In this document: piece after piece, positions 45,836 through 57,866 of the stretch
How positions within the stretch are numbered: the stretch's first letter is position 1
How the letters are laid out: each line of letters opens with the position of its first letter
NCBI GenBank assembly: GCA_015680685.1
Contig: MNCI01015561.1
Span: 1,294,233-1,358,232 of the forward strand
Direction: 5' to 3'
Origin: Gnetum montanum
Lineage: Eukaryota; Streptophyta; Gnetopsida; Gnetales; Gnetaceae
Length of the DNA stretch: 64,000 bases
Made by a program: the position numbers and the translations under genes
Notes under the pieces: generated by a model
Databases searched by the model: none
Seen by the model: only the letters and a program-made list of their open reading frames with translations
What the model was told of the DNA's origin: nothing

Positions 45836-47341
45836 ACCATTGAAAAATTCAAGGTTTTGAATAAATTTTGATGTAGAAATTGAGTGAAATGAATAGGTTG
45901 GAAGATGTAGAGATTGTTCAAAGGGTTCTTGATTATGGATGATGCTTAGAATATAAGAATTTATCATTCAAAGTATATGAAAGAAGGAATTTGGACAAGG
46001 TATATATTGATTAGGTTTATTGGAGATGGTTGGTAGATATTGCCGAAGGTATGATCAGATATGAGTATGTAGGAAAGTAAGAATGAACATTTAAGTGTTC
46101 TAAAGGAATAAGATGTAAAATTGGTCATTAGGTATGAAGCATAAGAGTTATACAAGTGGGTCCTTCCCAAAGCAAGCTTCAATTGTTAGCACCCTTATAT
46201 AATCTCAGCTACAAGTGTGAGTAGGTGCTCAAGAAGTTGAATGTAAGACATATCTATCTTCTAAAAACACATATGTTAGTATTGCCTTAATGAGAAAATA
46301 ATACTATATTATACAAAACCATTAAATTATGATTATATATAGCAGTTAGGTGGAATGGAAGTAGCAGGGATTGCGAAAATTGGGACATGAGGTGTCTTAC
46401 CATAGGCATAATGAATTCTATGTGTGATGCATGATTAAAGTAATCATTAGCCTTCCATCTAAGATCCAAACCAAGTCCATGCAACTTATCAGTGATATCA
46501 CACTGTATCATCTCAAAACTAACAAACACATGACTACCACAACTACAAGGAGTATGAACACTTGACAATGAAGTTCAAGGAAGAAGTTTATTAATAGCAC
46601 ACTTTATTTTTATGAAGGGGACTTGGCCATTAGATAGAGGAGTATGTTCAAGCATGAGTAACATGTCTTTCTAGCCCTATAACTAATGCGAGTCTAAGAA
46701 ACCTTTAAATTTCTAAGAAGTCACCTACCTTCAGGCATGGGTAACATGTATTTTAGGTGACAAGGTAAGGTAGCACTTATTTTAGACATACTTCCATTTT
46801 TCATTAAAACTAAAGTAAATTATACTACTTAATAGTAGGATAAGACCTATAGTAGTAGCCTTGATGTCACACCCTTTTCATTCCCACTTGGTTCTTCACT
46901 TTTCTATCTAAGCATAATGATCATAAGTTTATTTTAGTTTTATTGTGGAAAGAATGTCATTATGTCTATGGTAAGAGCCTCTTATTATTGGAAATGAGGG
47001 AATGGATAATGTTGTCTCATTGTGTATGTAATTAGTCCTTCAATAATTTGATAACATAGGATGATATTTTTATTATTGGAACTACATCTTGTCTTATTCC
47101 TTTACACTTTATTGGAAAAATCAAGAAAAGTATGTACATGAAAGACAAGGAAAAACCATAGAAAAGTGATAAGATTGGAAAAATGTATAAAAAATTTAAA
47201 AGATATCAAAACATGAAAATTGAGTAAGAAATGGAAAAATTATAAAAGAATGGAAAAATATGAAAGAATGTAAAAATTGGTAAGAAAGTAAAAAGTAGAA
47301 AAATGTAAAAAGAAGAATTAGTGCTTAAGTATCAATCTTGA
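45836..47341 (-). other. post-pol spacer of element E
   Basis: Non-coding, with an A-rich (minus T-rich) run at 47110-47330. Colinear phrases are shared with the C spacer. No gene is seen. Confidence 0.5.
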
Positions 47342-47356
47342 CACCCCCATGACTAT
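47342..47356 (-). promoter_or_regulatory. post-pol polypurine-like motif of element E
   Basis: Minus strand TAGTCATGGGGGTGT lies just downstream of pol, like 2379-2394 in A. Confidence 0.45.
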
Positions 47357-47389
47357 GATTAAGAGTGGAGATTAGAAAGGTTAAATGGA

Positions 47390-48620
47390 TAATGAATGGT
47401 TTTGGAATCATGGTAGAGGCTTTGCAAGAGACAAGAAAGTCACAGTATGGTTTCACTTGTTGGATATTGACAAGAATCAATTTTTATAGGCTCATTGGGT
47501 GATAAATTTGGATGGAATTAGATTGGTATGTAGCATGGAAGTCATAAGGTCTCTCCTATAAATTTTCAAACTTAGTTGTTTCTTGAACATGACTAGGGTT
47601 ATAGTAAAGGACTCTATCACCCGACTTGATAAACACTTGTCTTATTTTGGCATCATGTCTACATTGGAAGTACTTTTTGTGGATTTCATTACTGATTTGA
47701 GCTACTAGTCTATTTTCATCTAAGAGATTTAGATTCTTTAGGCATTCTTTTTGAGCTAAGCTTAAATCGAGGTCAAGTGTACTAGCAGTGGAAACGGTAT
47801 TGAGTTCTGCTTGGATCGGTAAAGTAGATAGTTTATCATAAACTAACTCATATGGGGAATGCCCTATAGAAAGTTTCTAAGTTGATCTATATGCTCATAG
47901 AACATCATTGAGTTTGGTACTCCAATCCTTCCTACAGTGACTAATGGTTCTAGTTAATATCCTTGTGATTTGTGTGTTAGTTACTTCTACTCAACCATTT
48001 GCTTAGGGATGATAAGGTGTAGTTAATTTGTGATTAACTCCAAGTTGTTGCATTAGCTTCTTAAATGTGGTTCCTATGAAGTGAGTCTCATTATTTGATA
48101 TGAACATACATGGTACTTGAAATCTATTCATCACATATTGCTAAAAGAATTTGATAACTGTTATGCCTGTACAATCTTTTATTGCAATTTATTTTGCCCA
48201 TTTTGTGTAATAATCAACAATTACTTTGATGTAGGACTTTTCATTTGACATTGGCGTGATAGTGCTCATGAATTTAATTCTCCAAATGTTAAAGAATTCC
48301 AATGGTTGTATCCATTGTTGTGGTCCTTCATCTTTGGTTGTCAGCCCTCCATCTCTTTAGCATCTTTCATAAGACTGTGTAAACCGATGTGCATCCTTGA
48401 ATATTGTAGGCCAAAAGTAACTTGCCATCATGAGTTTTAGTGTTGCCATTTATCTTGCATAGTGACCATCACATGATCCTTCATGTGCATCTTGTAGGAA
48501 TTTTTGTTAACTTTCTTTTGGAACATGCTATCTTATTAACCCATTAGCACATATCTTGTAACTATTTCCATTAATTTCCATATACTTTTTTTACTTCATG
48601 GAGGAATTGTTATTTTTTTT
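47390..48620 (-). pseudogene. integrase of element E
   Basis: Minus-strand frames match A's integrase, for example IGHSPYELVYDKLSTLP near 47810-47860, with the core and zinc-binding regions toward 48500. Numerous stops and frameshifts are present. It continues upstream into RNase H at 48777. Confidence 0.75.
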
Positions 48621-48776
48621 TTTATCCCATTCAATAGGAAGTTCTTGTTTTATGAGATACATTATGTAATTAGTAAGCCATGAATTCTTTGTTGATTCTA
48701 GAACCATTGTAGTTTTGGTGAATATAATTTCATTGGGAAAGTAGTCTAATATTGGTTCATCATTCTCTTGGGGTTT

Positions 48777-49150
48777 TCATCTAAGTCTTGATAAATGATC
48801 CACTACAACATTTTTAGTTCCTTTCTTATTAATCATGGTAAGGTCAAGCTCTTGTAGGATAATGAGCCATCTTATCACTCTAGGACTGATTGCTGGTTTA
48901 TTCATTAAAAATCTAATAGCACTATGATTAGTATGGACATAAATAGGATAATTAAGCACATAGTATATGAATTTCTTAAGCGCACACACTACAATCATGC
49001 TCCTTTTCTATAGTAGTGTAGATGAGTTGTGCCCTACTGATGTTTCAATTGGTGGGGTGTATATAATAAGATCTTTTTTATTCATCCAGTTGACTAAGTA
49101 CTACTCCCAGTGCATAGTTTGAAGCATCTAACATAATGTGAAAAGGCTTA
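48777..49150 (-). pseudogene. RNase H of element E
   Basis: The segment 48777-48998 is open and reads VCALKKFIYYVLNYPIYVH, TNHSAIRFLMNKPAISPRV and KNVVVDHLSRLR. It aligns with A at 745-965. The TDH aspartate is replaced by N, so even the open part would be catalytically impaired. Confidence 0.82.
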
Positions 49151-49949
49151 AACCAATTCAAAGCTTGAAGGATTGGTGTCTTAATTAATTTCTATTTCAA
49201 GGTTTTAAATGCTTTCTCACATTTCTTTATCCATTGAAATGGTGCATCTTTCTTAGTTAGTTCCACTAGTGGTTTGGCAATTTTTGAAAAGTTTTCAATA
49301 AGTCTCCTATGGTATCCTATTTGGCTAAGAAATGATATGACATATTTGACATTTTGTGGTCTCTAAGTAATATTCTGAATGACTCTGATCTTTTCTAAAT
49401 CTACCTTTATTCCTTTATGAGATACTTTGTGTCCCAAAACTATAGCATCTTGAACCATTAAGTGGATTTTCTATTAGTTGAGCTTCATATTAGTTTCTAC
49501 ACATCTTTTCAAAGCTTGCTCTAAATGGTCCAAGGCTTGTTTAAATCTAGCCCATATGTGGAGAAATCATCCATAAAGACCTCAACTTCATTTCCAATTT
49601 CCTTTTGTAAGATTCTTAGTATAAGTCTCTAGAAGGTAGTAGGGGCATTACACAAGTTGAAGGGCATTTTCTTATATATAAATGTGGCTCATGGATTGGT
49701 GAATATGATCTTTTATTAATCTACTCATGCAATGCAGATTTGATTGTACCCACTATGTCCATTTAGGAAACTATAATATTAGCATCTTGCGATAGTGTCC
49801 AGGACTTGGTTAACAAATGGTAGGGGAAAATGATCCTTGAACGTTACCATGTTCAAAAATGTGAAATCAATGCAAATCCTCCACTTGCCATTTTTCTTTG
49901 GGACACTGACTAATGAACTAATTCATTCACTATTTTTTATATGATAGAT
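49151..49949 (-). pseudogene. reverse transcriptase of element E, C-terminal part
   Basis: Minus strand from 49949: SSLVSVPKKNGKWRICIDF (about 49946-49870), then the palm to VFMDD near 49565-49585 and the connection segment. The frame is interrupted at 49950 by the 2.8-kb solo LTR and resumes at 52743. Joining the two sides at the 5-bp duplication restores an unbroken gypsy RT reading order. Confidence 0.8.
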
Positions 49950-49954
49950 GAACC
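49950..49954 (+). repeat. target duplication GAACC, left
   Basis: Identical to 52743-52747. Confidence 0.88.
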
Positions 49955-50411
49955 TATTGGCAATTGTTTGGGATGCAACCGCCAACGAGTGTCCTCAAAT
50001 AGAATTTAGGTGCTTACTAGTCTCTGCCAACACCAAGGCCCAGATACCTCCAAATAGACTCAGTAGTTAATGTGAGTATGTGTGTGTGCTATTGTGAAAA
50101 ATGAAATGATTGGGTTATTTGTAAAAGTATAAATGACTTATCTTAAAGAGATTCAACCAACTTTGCAAAGTACTGTGAGTTGTTGAGAGTTCCTATTTTG
50201 TTCAATTGCCTAGTCTATGTGGTCCTTATAATACCTACTTGTAACAAATAAAGTTTTGCAAAAAAATTTGAGCAGAAATCTACAAATCTACTTCTAATTT
50301 TCCCCAGAGAAATAGATAGTTCCACAAGAAAACTAGAAATAGAGCGAGATTCAATGGAAATAGAAAGAAGAGAAAAAGAAAGCAGATTTGTGTAAAGATC
50401 TCAAATGTTTA

Positions 50412-50900
50412 NNNNNNNNNNNNNNNNNNNNNNNNNNNNNNNNNNNNNNNNNNNNNNNNNNNNNNNNNNNNNNNNNNNNNNNNNNNNNNNNNNNNNNNNN
50501 NNNNNNNNNNNNNNNNNNNNNNNNNNNNNNNNNNNNNNNNNNNNNNNNNNNNNNNNNNNNNNNNNNNNNNNNNNNNNNNNNNNNNNNNNNNNNNNNNNNN
50601 NNNNNNNNNNNNNNNNNNNNNNNNNNNNNNNNNNNNNNNNNNNNNNNNNNNNNNNNNNNNNNNNNNNNNNNNNNNNNNNNNNNNNNNNNNNNNNNNNNNN
50701 NNNNNNNNNNNNNNNNNNNNNNNNNNNNNNNNNNNNNNNNNNNNNNNNNNNNNNNNNNNNNNNNNNNNNNNNNNNNNNNNNNNNNNNNNNNNNNNNNNNN
50801 NNNNNNNNNNNNNNNNNNNNNNNNNNNNNNNNNNNNNNNNNNNNNNNNNNNNNNNNNNNNNNNNNNNNNNNNNNNNNNNNNNNNNNNNNNNNNNNNNNNN
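50412..50900. other. assembly gap (N run)
   Basis: 489 undetermined bases inside the solo LTR, between its TATA region and R/U5. The apparent open frames across it are artefacts. Confidence 0.99.
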
Positions 50901-51005
50901 CCTCCTCAGCCACCAAGACCCTTGAAGCCTTTTTATAGGGTCTCATAGGTAGTTAGATATTACAAAATATCTTGGGTAACTTCTTTCCCAAGTAAGGAAG
51001 TTATA

Positions 51006-51051
51006 ACTTGCCCAACAAGTTAGGAGATATTACTTGCCCAACAAGTTAGGA
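51006..51051 (-). repeat. 26-bp tandem repeat in the solo LTR U3
   Basis: ACTTGCCCAACAAGTTAGGA occurs at 51006-51025 and 51032-51051. Each copy contains a near-palindrome ACTTG...CAAGT. It lies just upstream of the TATA box on the minus strand. Confidence 0.8.
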
Positions 51052-52742
51052 AGTTATAACTTATACATGAAGTTAGGATAAAATCATGCTAACATTGGCA
51101 TGTGTCTTTACAAATATTTCTTTCATAAGAAGTCACAACCTATATAATAATTTTAGGAAATAAATCCAAGATCTCTATCTTGTTTAATCCATTTAACCTT
51201 AGTTGAAGATCAAGTTTCTCAAACACCATGATGGCCATTGCAATAAGCGCTTCATACAATTGTCATTTTATTTTTGTTGCATGTGAGAAAATATGCTAAA
51301 ATTATTTTTAGCCACCAAACCATATGAAATTGGAACTTTATTTTGTTACTTTGATTTCACGTGTTCAGGTTTTGTTCTTGCTTTTAGCGATGATGGTTTT
51401 CTTTAGAATAAGTCATAACCACGATTCATCAGCTAAATAATCTCCTAGTTGGTTTGATACTGAGCTCAGATACTAAGTCCTTGCAATTAATCTCCTGGCC
51501 ACATCCATGATCCTCCATATCTACCGTAGAAGAAATGTCATTCCGCTGATTCAGTTGTGCACCTGTCTCGCAGTGTCTTCGTGTCTCTGTAACTACACTT
51601 GATGGATTGGTAATGATGATGACAAACACGTTAGCATCGGGTGCTGCTGTGTGCAATTTCTATTTGCAGGTTCATCATTGCAAGAATCCAGACGTGAAAA
51701 CATTTTCGTTGTGTGCCAAGCTTTGCCTTAGGGTTTATGTTTAATATTTCACGTCTTCTCATTACTGTTTGTCATATTCTGCATTTGAAACAAAATAGAA
51801 ACCCTACTACATTTTTCTTATTGCATGCAGACTCCATTCTTTGGACATTGAGGATCATTGAAGGAGATCTTATTTTTCTTTGGTTCCAACAGCAAATGAC
51901 AAACACGATTTGGGGTTGCAACCACTTGAAAATTTTGCCCCAAATTCACTTAGGGCTTCCTGCATTTTTCTTTTCGTAAACTAAAAATTATTGTATTTAT
52001 TTTCTGAATCAGGGATAGTCACTGTATGATTTTGGTGTCAATATTGGCAAGATTTTGATATATTCTTGATTCTTGTCTTGCTATTTTTCTTCTAAAATTA
52101 TTTTTATTCATAACCTGTTCTTGTTTTTGCGGTTTTCATTACTGATTCTAATGCAGAGTATATACAAGGTGTTTGACAAATTGCCTTTTGCCAGTGTCTC
52201 TACTTTTGCTGTTAAAAAAAATTCAATAAACATTACTGTGACATCCAATTCTCGATTCTTGTATATACTGCTTGCTAACTGCATTTTAACTCTTATTCTT
52301 TTTCTCTCTTCTTCTTTTTTGTTCTGCACTCCATATACAGGGCACATGAACAAATAGCTTCATGAAGACTATTGAAATTTCCCAATGACCAGTTTACCAT
52401 CAATTGCAGTTACTTTGATTCTTTATTTCTTTCTTCTTTAAATTTAGATGCTATTTCTCTTTATCCACAAGCTGAAAATTTGTTTATTTTGACAGAGTAA
52501 AGTATTCTATATGCATTTTCTTGATATTTTATAGCCTTTCCTCCAATCTTTCATCATCTAAAATTGCTTTACAATGGATCTTTAAAAGCTCCCTTATGAA
52601 TTCAGTGAGAAAACATAGTTAATAATTTGTGGAATTCTTGCCACTTCTCCAACTATGAATAAGAGAGTACTAAAAATTGCAAAACCTTTAATTAATTTTA
52701 TCATGCCAACCTATTCCATGAAATGGCCAAAATGTGCCAACA

Positions 52743-53140
52743 GAACCCTAACTTCAATAGTTTTTCAAACTTTTGTTTGAAAACATCTTTAAGTTTTGGC
52801 TTCAACCATCATTATGGTTGGCATCATGGTTTAGTAGCTAGATCTATATAGATTCAGTGTTGATAGATGCATGAATCGATGCCAATGATTTTCTCATATG
52901 ACCATGCAAATGTAGTTGACTATTTATTTACCACTTCTAGTAATTTCCTCTTCTATTCTTTTTTAAGTTTGGCATTTATAATTATTGGTTTTTTATTATT
53001 TAGGAAGGCATACTCAAGTGTATTTAGTAGGGCTTTTAGTTCTAAGAGTTATCATTTGTATGTCTCTTGTACCTCTAATTATCCCTATTCAATATCTTCT
53101 TCCATATGTGATTCTATGTAAGGATTTTATCTTTTTAACC
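52743..53140 (-). pseudogene. RT N-terminal linker of element E
   Basis: Minus strand reads FAWSYEKIIGID (about 52915-52870) and, after decayed codons, KPKLKDVFKQKFEKLLKLG up to the GAACC duplication. This is the conserved lead-in to Ty3/gypsy RT (FAWSYEDMPGID...). It continues across the solo LTR at 49949. Confidence 0.75.
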
Positions 53141-53765
53141 ATTCTAACTTATCAATTTCTTTAACATAGATACCTATGATTTTTTTAGTAGTTCCATGCA
53201 TATATTAGGTTCTATTTCTTTTTCAGTAATTAGTCAAAAAATGCCTTCTTGTTGAGTGGTTGTTGCATATAAGCACTTTTGTACACACATCTTCTATGCA
53301 TTTGTTGCATGTTGTGATGTCTTCATGTTTTATGGTCAAGATCTTCTGCACATAAATGCACCTATTATTGTTGTATGAGATACATGGAACTCTATGTCTT
53401 TGAATAATTTTGACCTCGTCCTCTTTGGAGATTTCCAAGGATAGGTATTTGATTCCAAACTTTGCTTCAATAGTGCTAAGCCATGCTCTCCTCATAATTA
53501 TGGGGAATTCCCCCTTGTTCTTTTCCACATGGATGGCTAAGAAGTTAGTAGGATAGGATCAATCACTTATGGTAGTGATAACATCTTCCACTTGCCTAAT
53601 TAAAACTCTACAAGCTCCAATCAGATGTTGTTCTTCTTTAGGGAGGGAAGGTTTTAGGCCTTGTACATGTTTTGTGAAATAAGACTTACTTCTAACCTAG
53701 AATCTAAGAGAGCCTTGCATGGTTTATGTCTTGCTATTTGAAGGTAAACTAGGGGACTTCTAGGA
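53141..53765 (-). pseudogene. retropepsin region of element E
   Basis: Minus strand near 53690-53740 reads CKALLDSRLEVS, the protease active site with DSG changed to DSR. Downstream, 53223-53528 is open with FPIIMRRAWLSTIEAKFGIK, the flap-distal ILGRPWL-type segment. It would process the polyprotein. It is inactive. Confidence 0.65.
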
Positions 53766-54265
53766 TCTATTCTTTTCCTAGGAAGTGCTCTTGCTTTAAT
53801 CTAGTGTATTATTATTTGTGTAAACATAACAGTTGTGATGTTCTTGCCTATGGATATTGGAAGCATAGTGTTTCTTGGAGGAATGTTTGTGGATGTGATA
53901 GAGCTAGGTGAAGTCTCATCCTTAAAAAATTTTCCATGTGTACCCTAAAAAAGGACATTTCCTAGCTCTTAGTTCACTTGATATTACATCCTCTTATGTA
54001 GTTGCTACCTTGATAGTAGTCTTTTGTTGTGGCATTGTTGGTAGGTCTCCTTGCATGATTGGTGACAGTATTGGTAGTAAGGAGTTAGGAGTTTGAAGTG
54101 AGAAACTAGATTTTGGTTGGAACATGTAAGAATTTGGATCCATCCATAAAGTAGTAGGTCAATGGTATTTCAGTGAATAGCAATGATAGGAAGCATTACC
54201 TAAAGTATTTTGTGGAGAGATTGGATGTTGAACATAGTATCCATAGGGATCAAGTTACTTGTATG
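53766..54265 (-). pseudogene. gag C-terminus of element E
   Basis: Minus strand reads PYGYYVQHPISPQNTLGN near 54200-54260, then SFSLQTPNSLLPILSPIM near 54060-54115 and a basic/Ser-rich tail. The YYV-HPISP phrase parallels YYV-HPISPIG in C's gag near 32400. The gag N-terminus is missing at the junction with G. Confidence 0.6.
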
Positions 54266-54269
54266 AATA

Positions 54270-55663
54270 TGACTAGTGGCTAACAACGTAGGTGATGCCA
54301 TGAATGTTATTACAGTGATTGTGCTAGACATTACCACAATGGTATACATTCAAACATCCATAGGAGCAAGGAGTGGTTGGTTGAGCATCGTCCAACATGA
54401 AAAAGTGTTGGAACGACTAGTGGGAGTTAGGTAATTGCTTTTGGAGATATTTGATCTTTTTAGTGAAATTACTAGTACCTAGTTAGAGTTGCTTGAGACA
54501 AAGGAAAAACTACTCATTGCCAATGCCCAACTAAAGGTAGCCACCACTTAGAATTAATAGTTGGTTGTTAAGGTTGTAGAGTTGTAGGCCCATATCTTTG
54601 ACCTTGCCATTCATAGGCTAAACCTCATAAGGGATGAAGCTTTATAATTGCTTCAACATAGACTACACAAGGCTAAGAATGTGAAGAAGGTAGCAGTCTT
54701 TAACGTGTCCTTGTCAGAGGACATGACATTCAACACCAATAAGGACTTATTACAAGTCCACAAAGAAAACTTGGTCTTAACCAAAAATATACATCACCTA
54801 CAAAATGTTGAGCAGTAGAAGGACCAAATGCTCAAGCTCATTCACTAATAACAAGAGTAGCTAGCCAAAGTTAACATTAATTTGAGGAGGTTGATAGCAG
54901 AGAACAAAAATCTCTTGGTGAAGGAAGTCTATGCACTTCACTAGAAAATGGCCATTAAGGTAGTTGCTAAAAAAAATGAGGCTCTAAAATTTGAATAAGT
55001 AAAAAATCACTACAAGAACCAAGTTGGGCTTCTCAATGAGGTAAATAAGAAGGAGATCGAATTGACCAAGGCAAGATGAATGAGGCCCTCCAATAGCTTT
55101 AACAAAAAGGTGATGTATGATAGCCCATCTTGAATGGACTAAACATGTATAACAAAGCTAAAATTCTCCTAAAGGAGTTGCAAATCGAGGAGATGATAGA
55201 ATACATTGAGCTTACTAATCTTCATTATGCAATCCTAGCTATGCTGATAGCGGGAAGACCAAGAACAGAGTTGGAGAAGTAGGTCTTTTACAAGATGAAA
55301 TTCAAGCATTATAAAGAAACAAAATAATAGTTGAAGATAGCCAATGTAAAGCTTGAAGTTCTCAGAAGTAAATTTACTACTCAATGATTCATTGCTGAGA
55401 ACTTGGCCTAAAGGATGAATGATTATCATGAACTAAAAAACCTGGTAGAAACATTCAACATTAAATATAAATAATTTGCAACATGATTTGTTAATGTGAA
55501 AGAGTTGTTTCCTTCGATGTCATGCCTATCAAACATCCCTACTTTAACCCACATTAGTAAAGTTTCATGACCTACCTATGACCCATGGTGTAAAGAGGAA
55601 AAAATGAAAGCATTACTAGATGCTTTCAAGCTTCCACCAAAGGTAGTAGTAGCAATAGGTTAG
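54270..55663 (+). pseudogene. additional ORF fragment of Athila-like element G
   Basis: Forward copy of the C-terminal half of the family aORF. It aligns with A from about 5760 and with B from about 10320. The charged heptad region includes LKELQIEEMIEYIELTNLHY near 55170-55230 and AGRPRTELEK near 55250, then KEEKMKALLDAFKLPPK near 55597-55645. It is cut at 55663 by element F and abuts element E head-to-tail-inverted near 54270. Stops occur throughout. Confidence 0.68.
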
Positions 55664-57864
55664 TGTTGGCACATTTTAAGCCATTTCATGGAACAGGAGT
55701 TTTGGTCTATTTTAAAAGGATGAAAAAGAGAATAAAAATATATATAGAGATTCATATAAGTTATACAGCGATGAAACACATATTTTATTTTTATTCTAAC
55801 CTTATACATTGACCAGAGAGTGCAATATTTTTGCATATTGAGTGTTGCTTATCGGGAAAGGGTTTAATTTAACCAGTTACGAGCTAGGAAATGGTTCAGC
55901 GGTGGTGGTGGACGTGGGAATATACATGGCTATAAACGGAGATAGAATTGGCCCTGATTTTCACACAGGCCAAGCCAGATTTAAATTGAAACTAATGAAC
56001 AGAGATACCGATATTTGATCCTAATCCTGTAGCAAGAAGAAGCTGTGTCCCATGAAAAATAATTTCAGAAATAGAGGTGCATCTTGTGTTATAATGTGGC
56101 ATAATTCAGGCATTTGAGAAACATTTTTTGGAAGCTGAAAAGACGATATGCTTACTCTGAAAGCAGCGTTGTGGTTCTTGCCAATACAACAACCAAAAAA
56201 TGAAATTATGAAAGCTATGCTTGCTGATTAAAAATGTTAAGAACCGCCAGGGATAACTTTATATTCCGCTCCAAAATTTCATCAAATGCTTGCCACACAA
56301 GGTTTTATGAGGTAACAGGTTGCAGCAAAATCCAATAAACGAAATAGGGCTAAAACGCAGGTAGTGGACGCAACACTCGGTAATGGATGAGTGAATAAGT
56401 TTTAAGAAAGGGCATTATTCTTCAACAGTACATGCCAACAACTGTGTTGCAGACAATACCGGATGTAGTGGCCACATCATTGACACCGCAAATGTTGTCG
56501 TGCTTGCTGCTTTGTTGGTGGTATTTCAGTGTTGTAAGTGCCGCGTTGGTAGCCATACTGTGTGGATCAACAGTGCAGGAAACCAAGCCAGAGGTCCAGA
56601 TGTTTTTTGCTACTGTGCCTGCGGTTATGGGTGATTATAGGCAGAAGATACTTGATACATCACACTTTGGGAAGGCTACTAGTTAGCACTTGAGCTCTCA
56701 CTTGGAGACACACTTTGGATTCCGGGAAGAGCTTGTAAGAAGAAATTGTGAACGATTGCTTGATGGCTTGCTAAATAAAAGATTTCAGCCTCTTTATCAT
56801 GGTCCTGTGAGTTATGTTTTATTTTTTTTATTTTGTTTAAATTGATTAGCTAGTGGTTTAGATAGTATCATCCTTGGCAAGTAATTTTGGGATTTTTAGA
56901 TTTCTCTTATTGTTCTTGTTGCCCAATAGAAAATTTCTATTAAAATTTTGCCATAGAAGCGCTTGTGTTTAAAAGCCTTAAAAGCATTTTAGTAGTAAAT
57001 TTGGTTATTGTGCAATGTATAAGAACCACTATTGGGATTGTTGAAAGAGAGCCTCTGCTTATAGTCATGCCGTTGAACTATTCAATAGTCAAGAGGGTTC
57101 AGAAAATCTTTGGTATTTTGATGGGACTAGAATAGCTTCTTTTTATCTTTAAAATGAATCTCCATGGTATTTTAATCAAAAATTATCAAGTCTTTTGAAG
57201 GTTCTGTTGAATGCAATTGTTGACATCCATTATCTAGCCAAAATGGAGTCTCGTACGTGGTAGTTTACGTAGCAATTTTTTGGTAGCATAATAGGATTGT
57301 CTTGAAGAAATTGCTTATTTGAGCCTTGGAAGCTTGAACAATTCGTAGATATTGAATTTGGGATAGTTTTATTGCAAAGTGTTTACTCGTGTCATTTTAT
57401 CTTGTTTAAATATTTGAGCTCTACACAAATCTGCTTTTCTTTATAGTCTATTTCCATTGAATCTTGCTCTATTTCTAGTTTTTTTATGGAACTATCTCTT
57501 TCTCTGGGGAAAATTAGGAGTAGATTCGCAGAGTTGTGCTCAAATGTTTTTGCAAAATTTTATTTGTTACAAATAGGTATTATAAGGACTACGTAGACTA
57601 GGAAATTGAACAAAATAGGAACTTTGAACAACTCACAGTACTTGAGAAAGTTGGCTGAATCTCTTTAAGATAAGTTGTAGTTTACACACAACACAATCGT
57701 TTCATTTTTCACAACCGCACGCCGCAATAGCACACACACATACTTATATTAATTACTGAGTTTATTTGGAGGTATCTGGGCCTTGGTGTTGCTAGAGACC
57801 AGTAGACACCTAAATCCTATTCGAGGACACTCGTTGGCGGTCACGTCCCAAACGGTTGCCAACA
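55664..57864 (+). repeat. 5' LTR of element F (about 2.2 kb)
   Basis: Begins TGTTGGCACATTTT and ends GGTTGCCAACA, an inverted end pair. The first roughly 32 bp and the last roughly 458 bp match the solo LTR 49955-52742. The intervening U3 (about 55705-57400) does not visibly match and looks like ordinary host-type sequence, including an open frame at 56432-56686. No convincing TATA box is found where the solo LTR has one. Confidence 0.75.
56432..56815 (+). other. exon-like segment inside the F LTR U3
   Basis: An open frame of 84 codons (56432-56686, MPTTVLQTIPDVV start, with a hydrophobic MLSCLLLCWWYF segment) ends in TAG. After it the frame stays open to about 56815 with LETHFGFREELVRRNCERLL and LNKRFQPLYHGP, ending at a donor-like CCTGTGAGTTATG. 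GC is higher than in the flanks. The protein family was not recognised. It may be a captured host exon. Confidence 0.35.
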
Positions 57865-57866
57865 GT

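Larger units (their letters stand above)
49955..52742 (-). mobile_element. giant solo LTR, Tat/Ogre-like (contains assembly gap)
   Basis: Minus strand starts TGTTGGCACATTTTGG (52742) and ends TTGCCAATA (49955, decayed from TTGCCAACA), with exact GAACC duplications inside the RT codons of element E. Its last roughly 450 bp (49955-50411) match 57407-57864, the end of F's 5' LTR, at high identity. TATA-like CCCTATAAAAAGG is at 50940-50928. A 26-bp tandem repeat is at 51006-51051. A gap of 489 N is at 50412-50900. No internal coding region is present. Confidence 0.85.
39590..54270 (-). mobile_element. Athila-like element E, truncated at both ends, with two nested insertions
   Basis: Minus-strand order from the right: gag C-terminus, protease, RT, RNase H, integrase, spacer, palindrome/TATA cassette, aORF. 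It is interrupted in RT by the solo LTR 49955-52742 and in the aORF by element D (41256-45067). Subtracting these leaves about 8 kb. No own LTR is present: the left side ends in the aORF at the Copia junction near 39590, and the right side ends in gag at an inverted junction near 54270. Confidence 0.8.

Noticed and set aside
50388-50948. Open frames of about 180 codons on both strands
   Set aside because: They consist almost entirely of the N gap at 50412-50900.
52705-55705. Inverted repeat TGTTGGCACATTTT bracketing 2.9 kb, first read as a TIR transposon that captured retroelement pieces
   Set aside because: The two arms are the outer ends of two different LTRs (solo LTR 49955-52742 and the F 5' LTR); the GAACC duplication and RT continuity show this.
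55664-57400. Host gene between G and F
   Set aside because: The segment lies inside LTR boundaries defined by shared ends with the solo LTR; only an exon-like piece is kept as a low-confidence feature.
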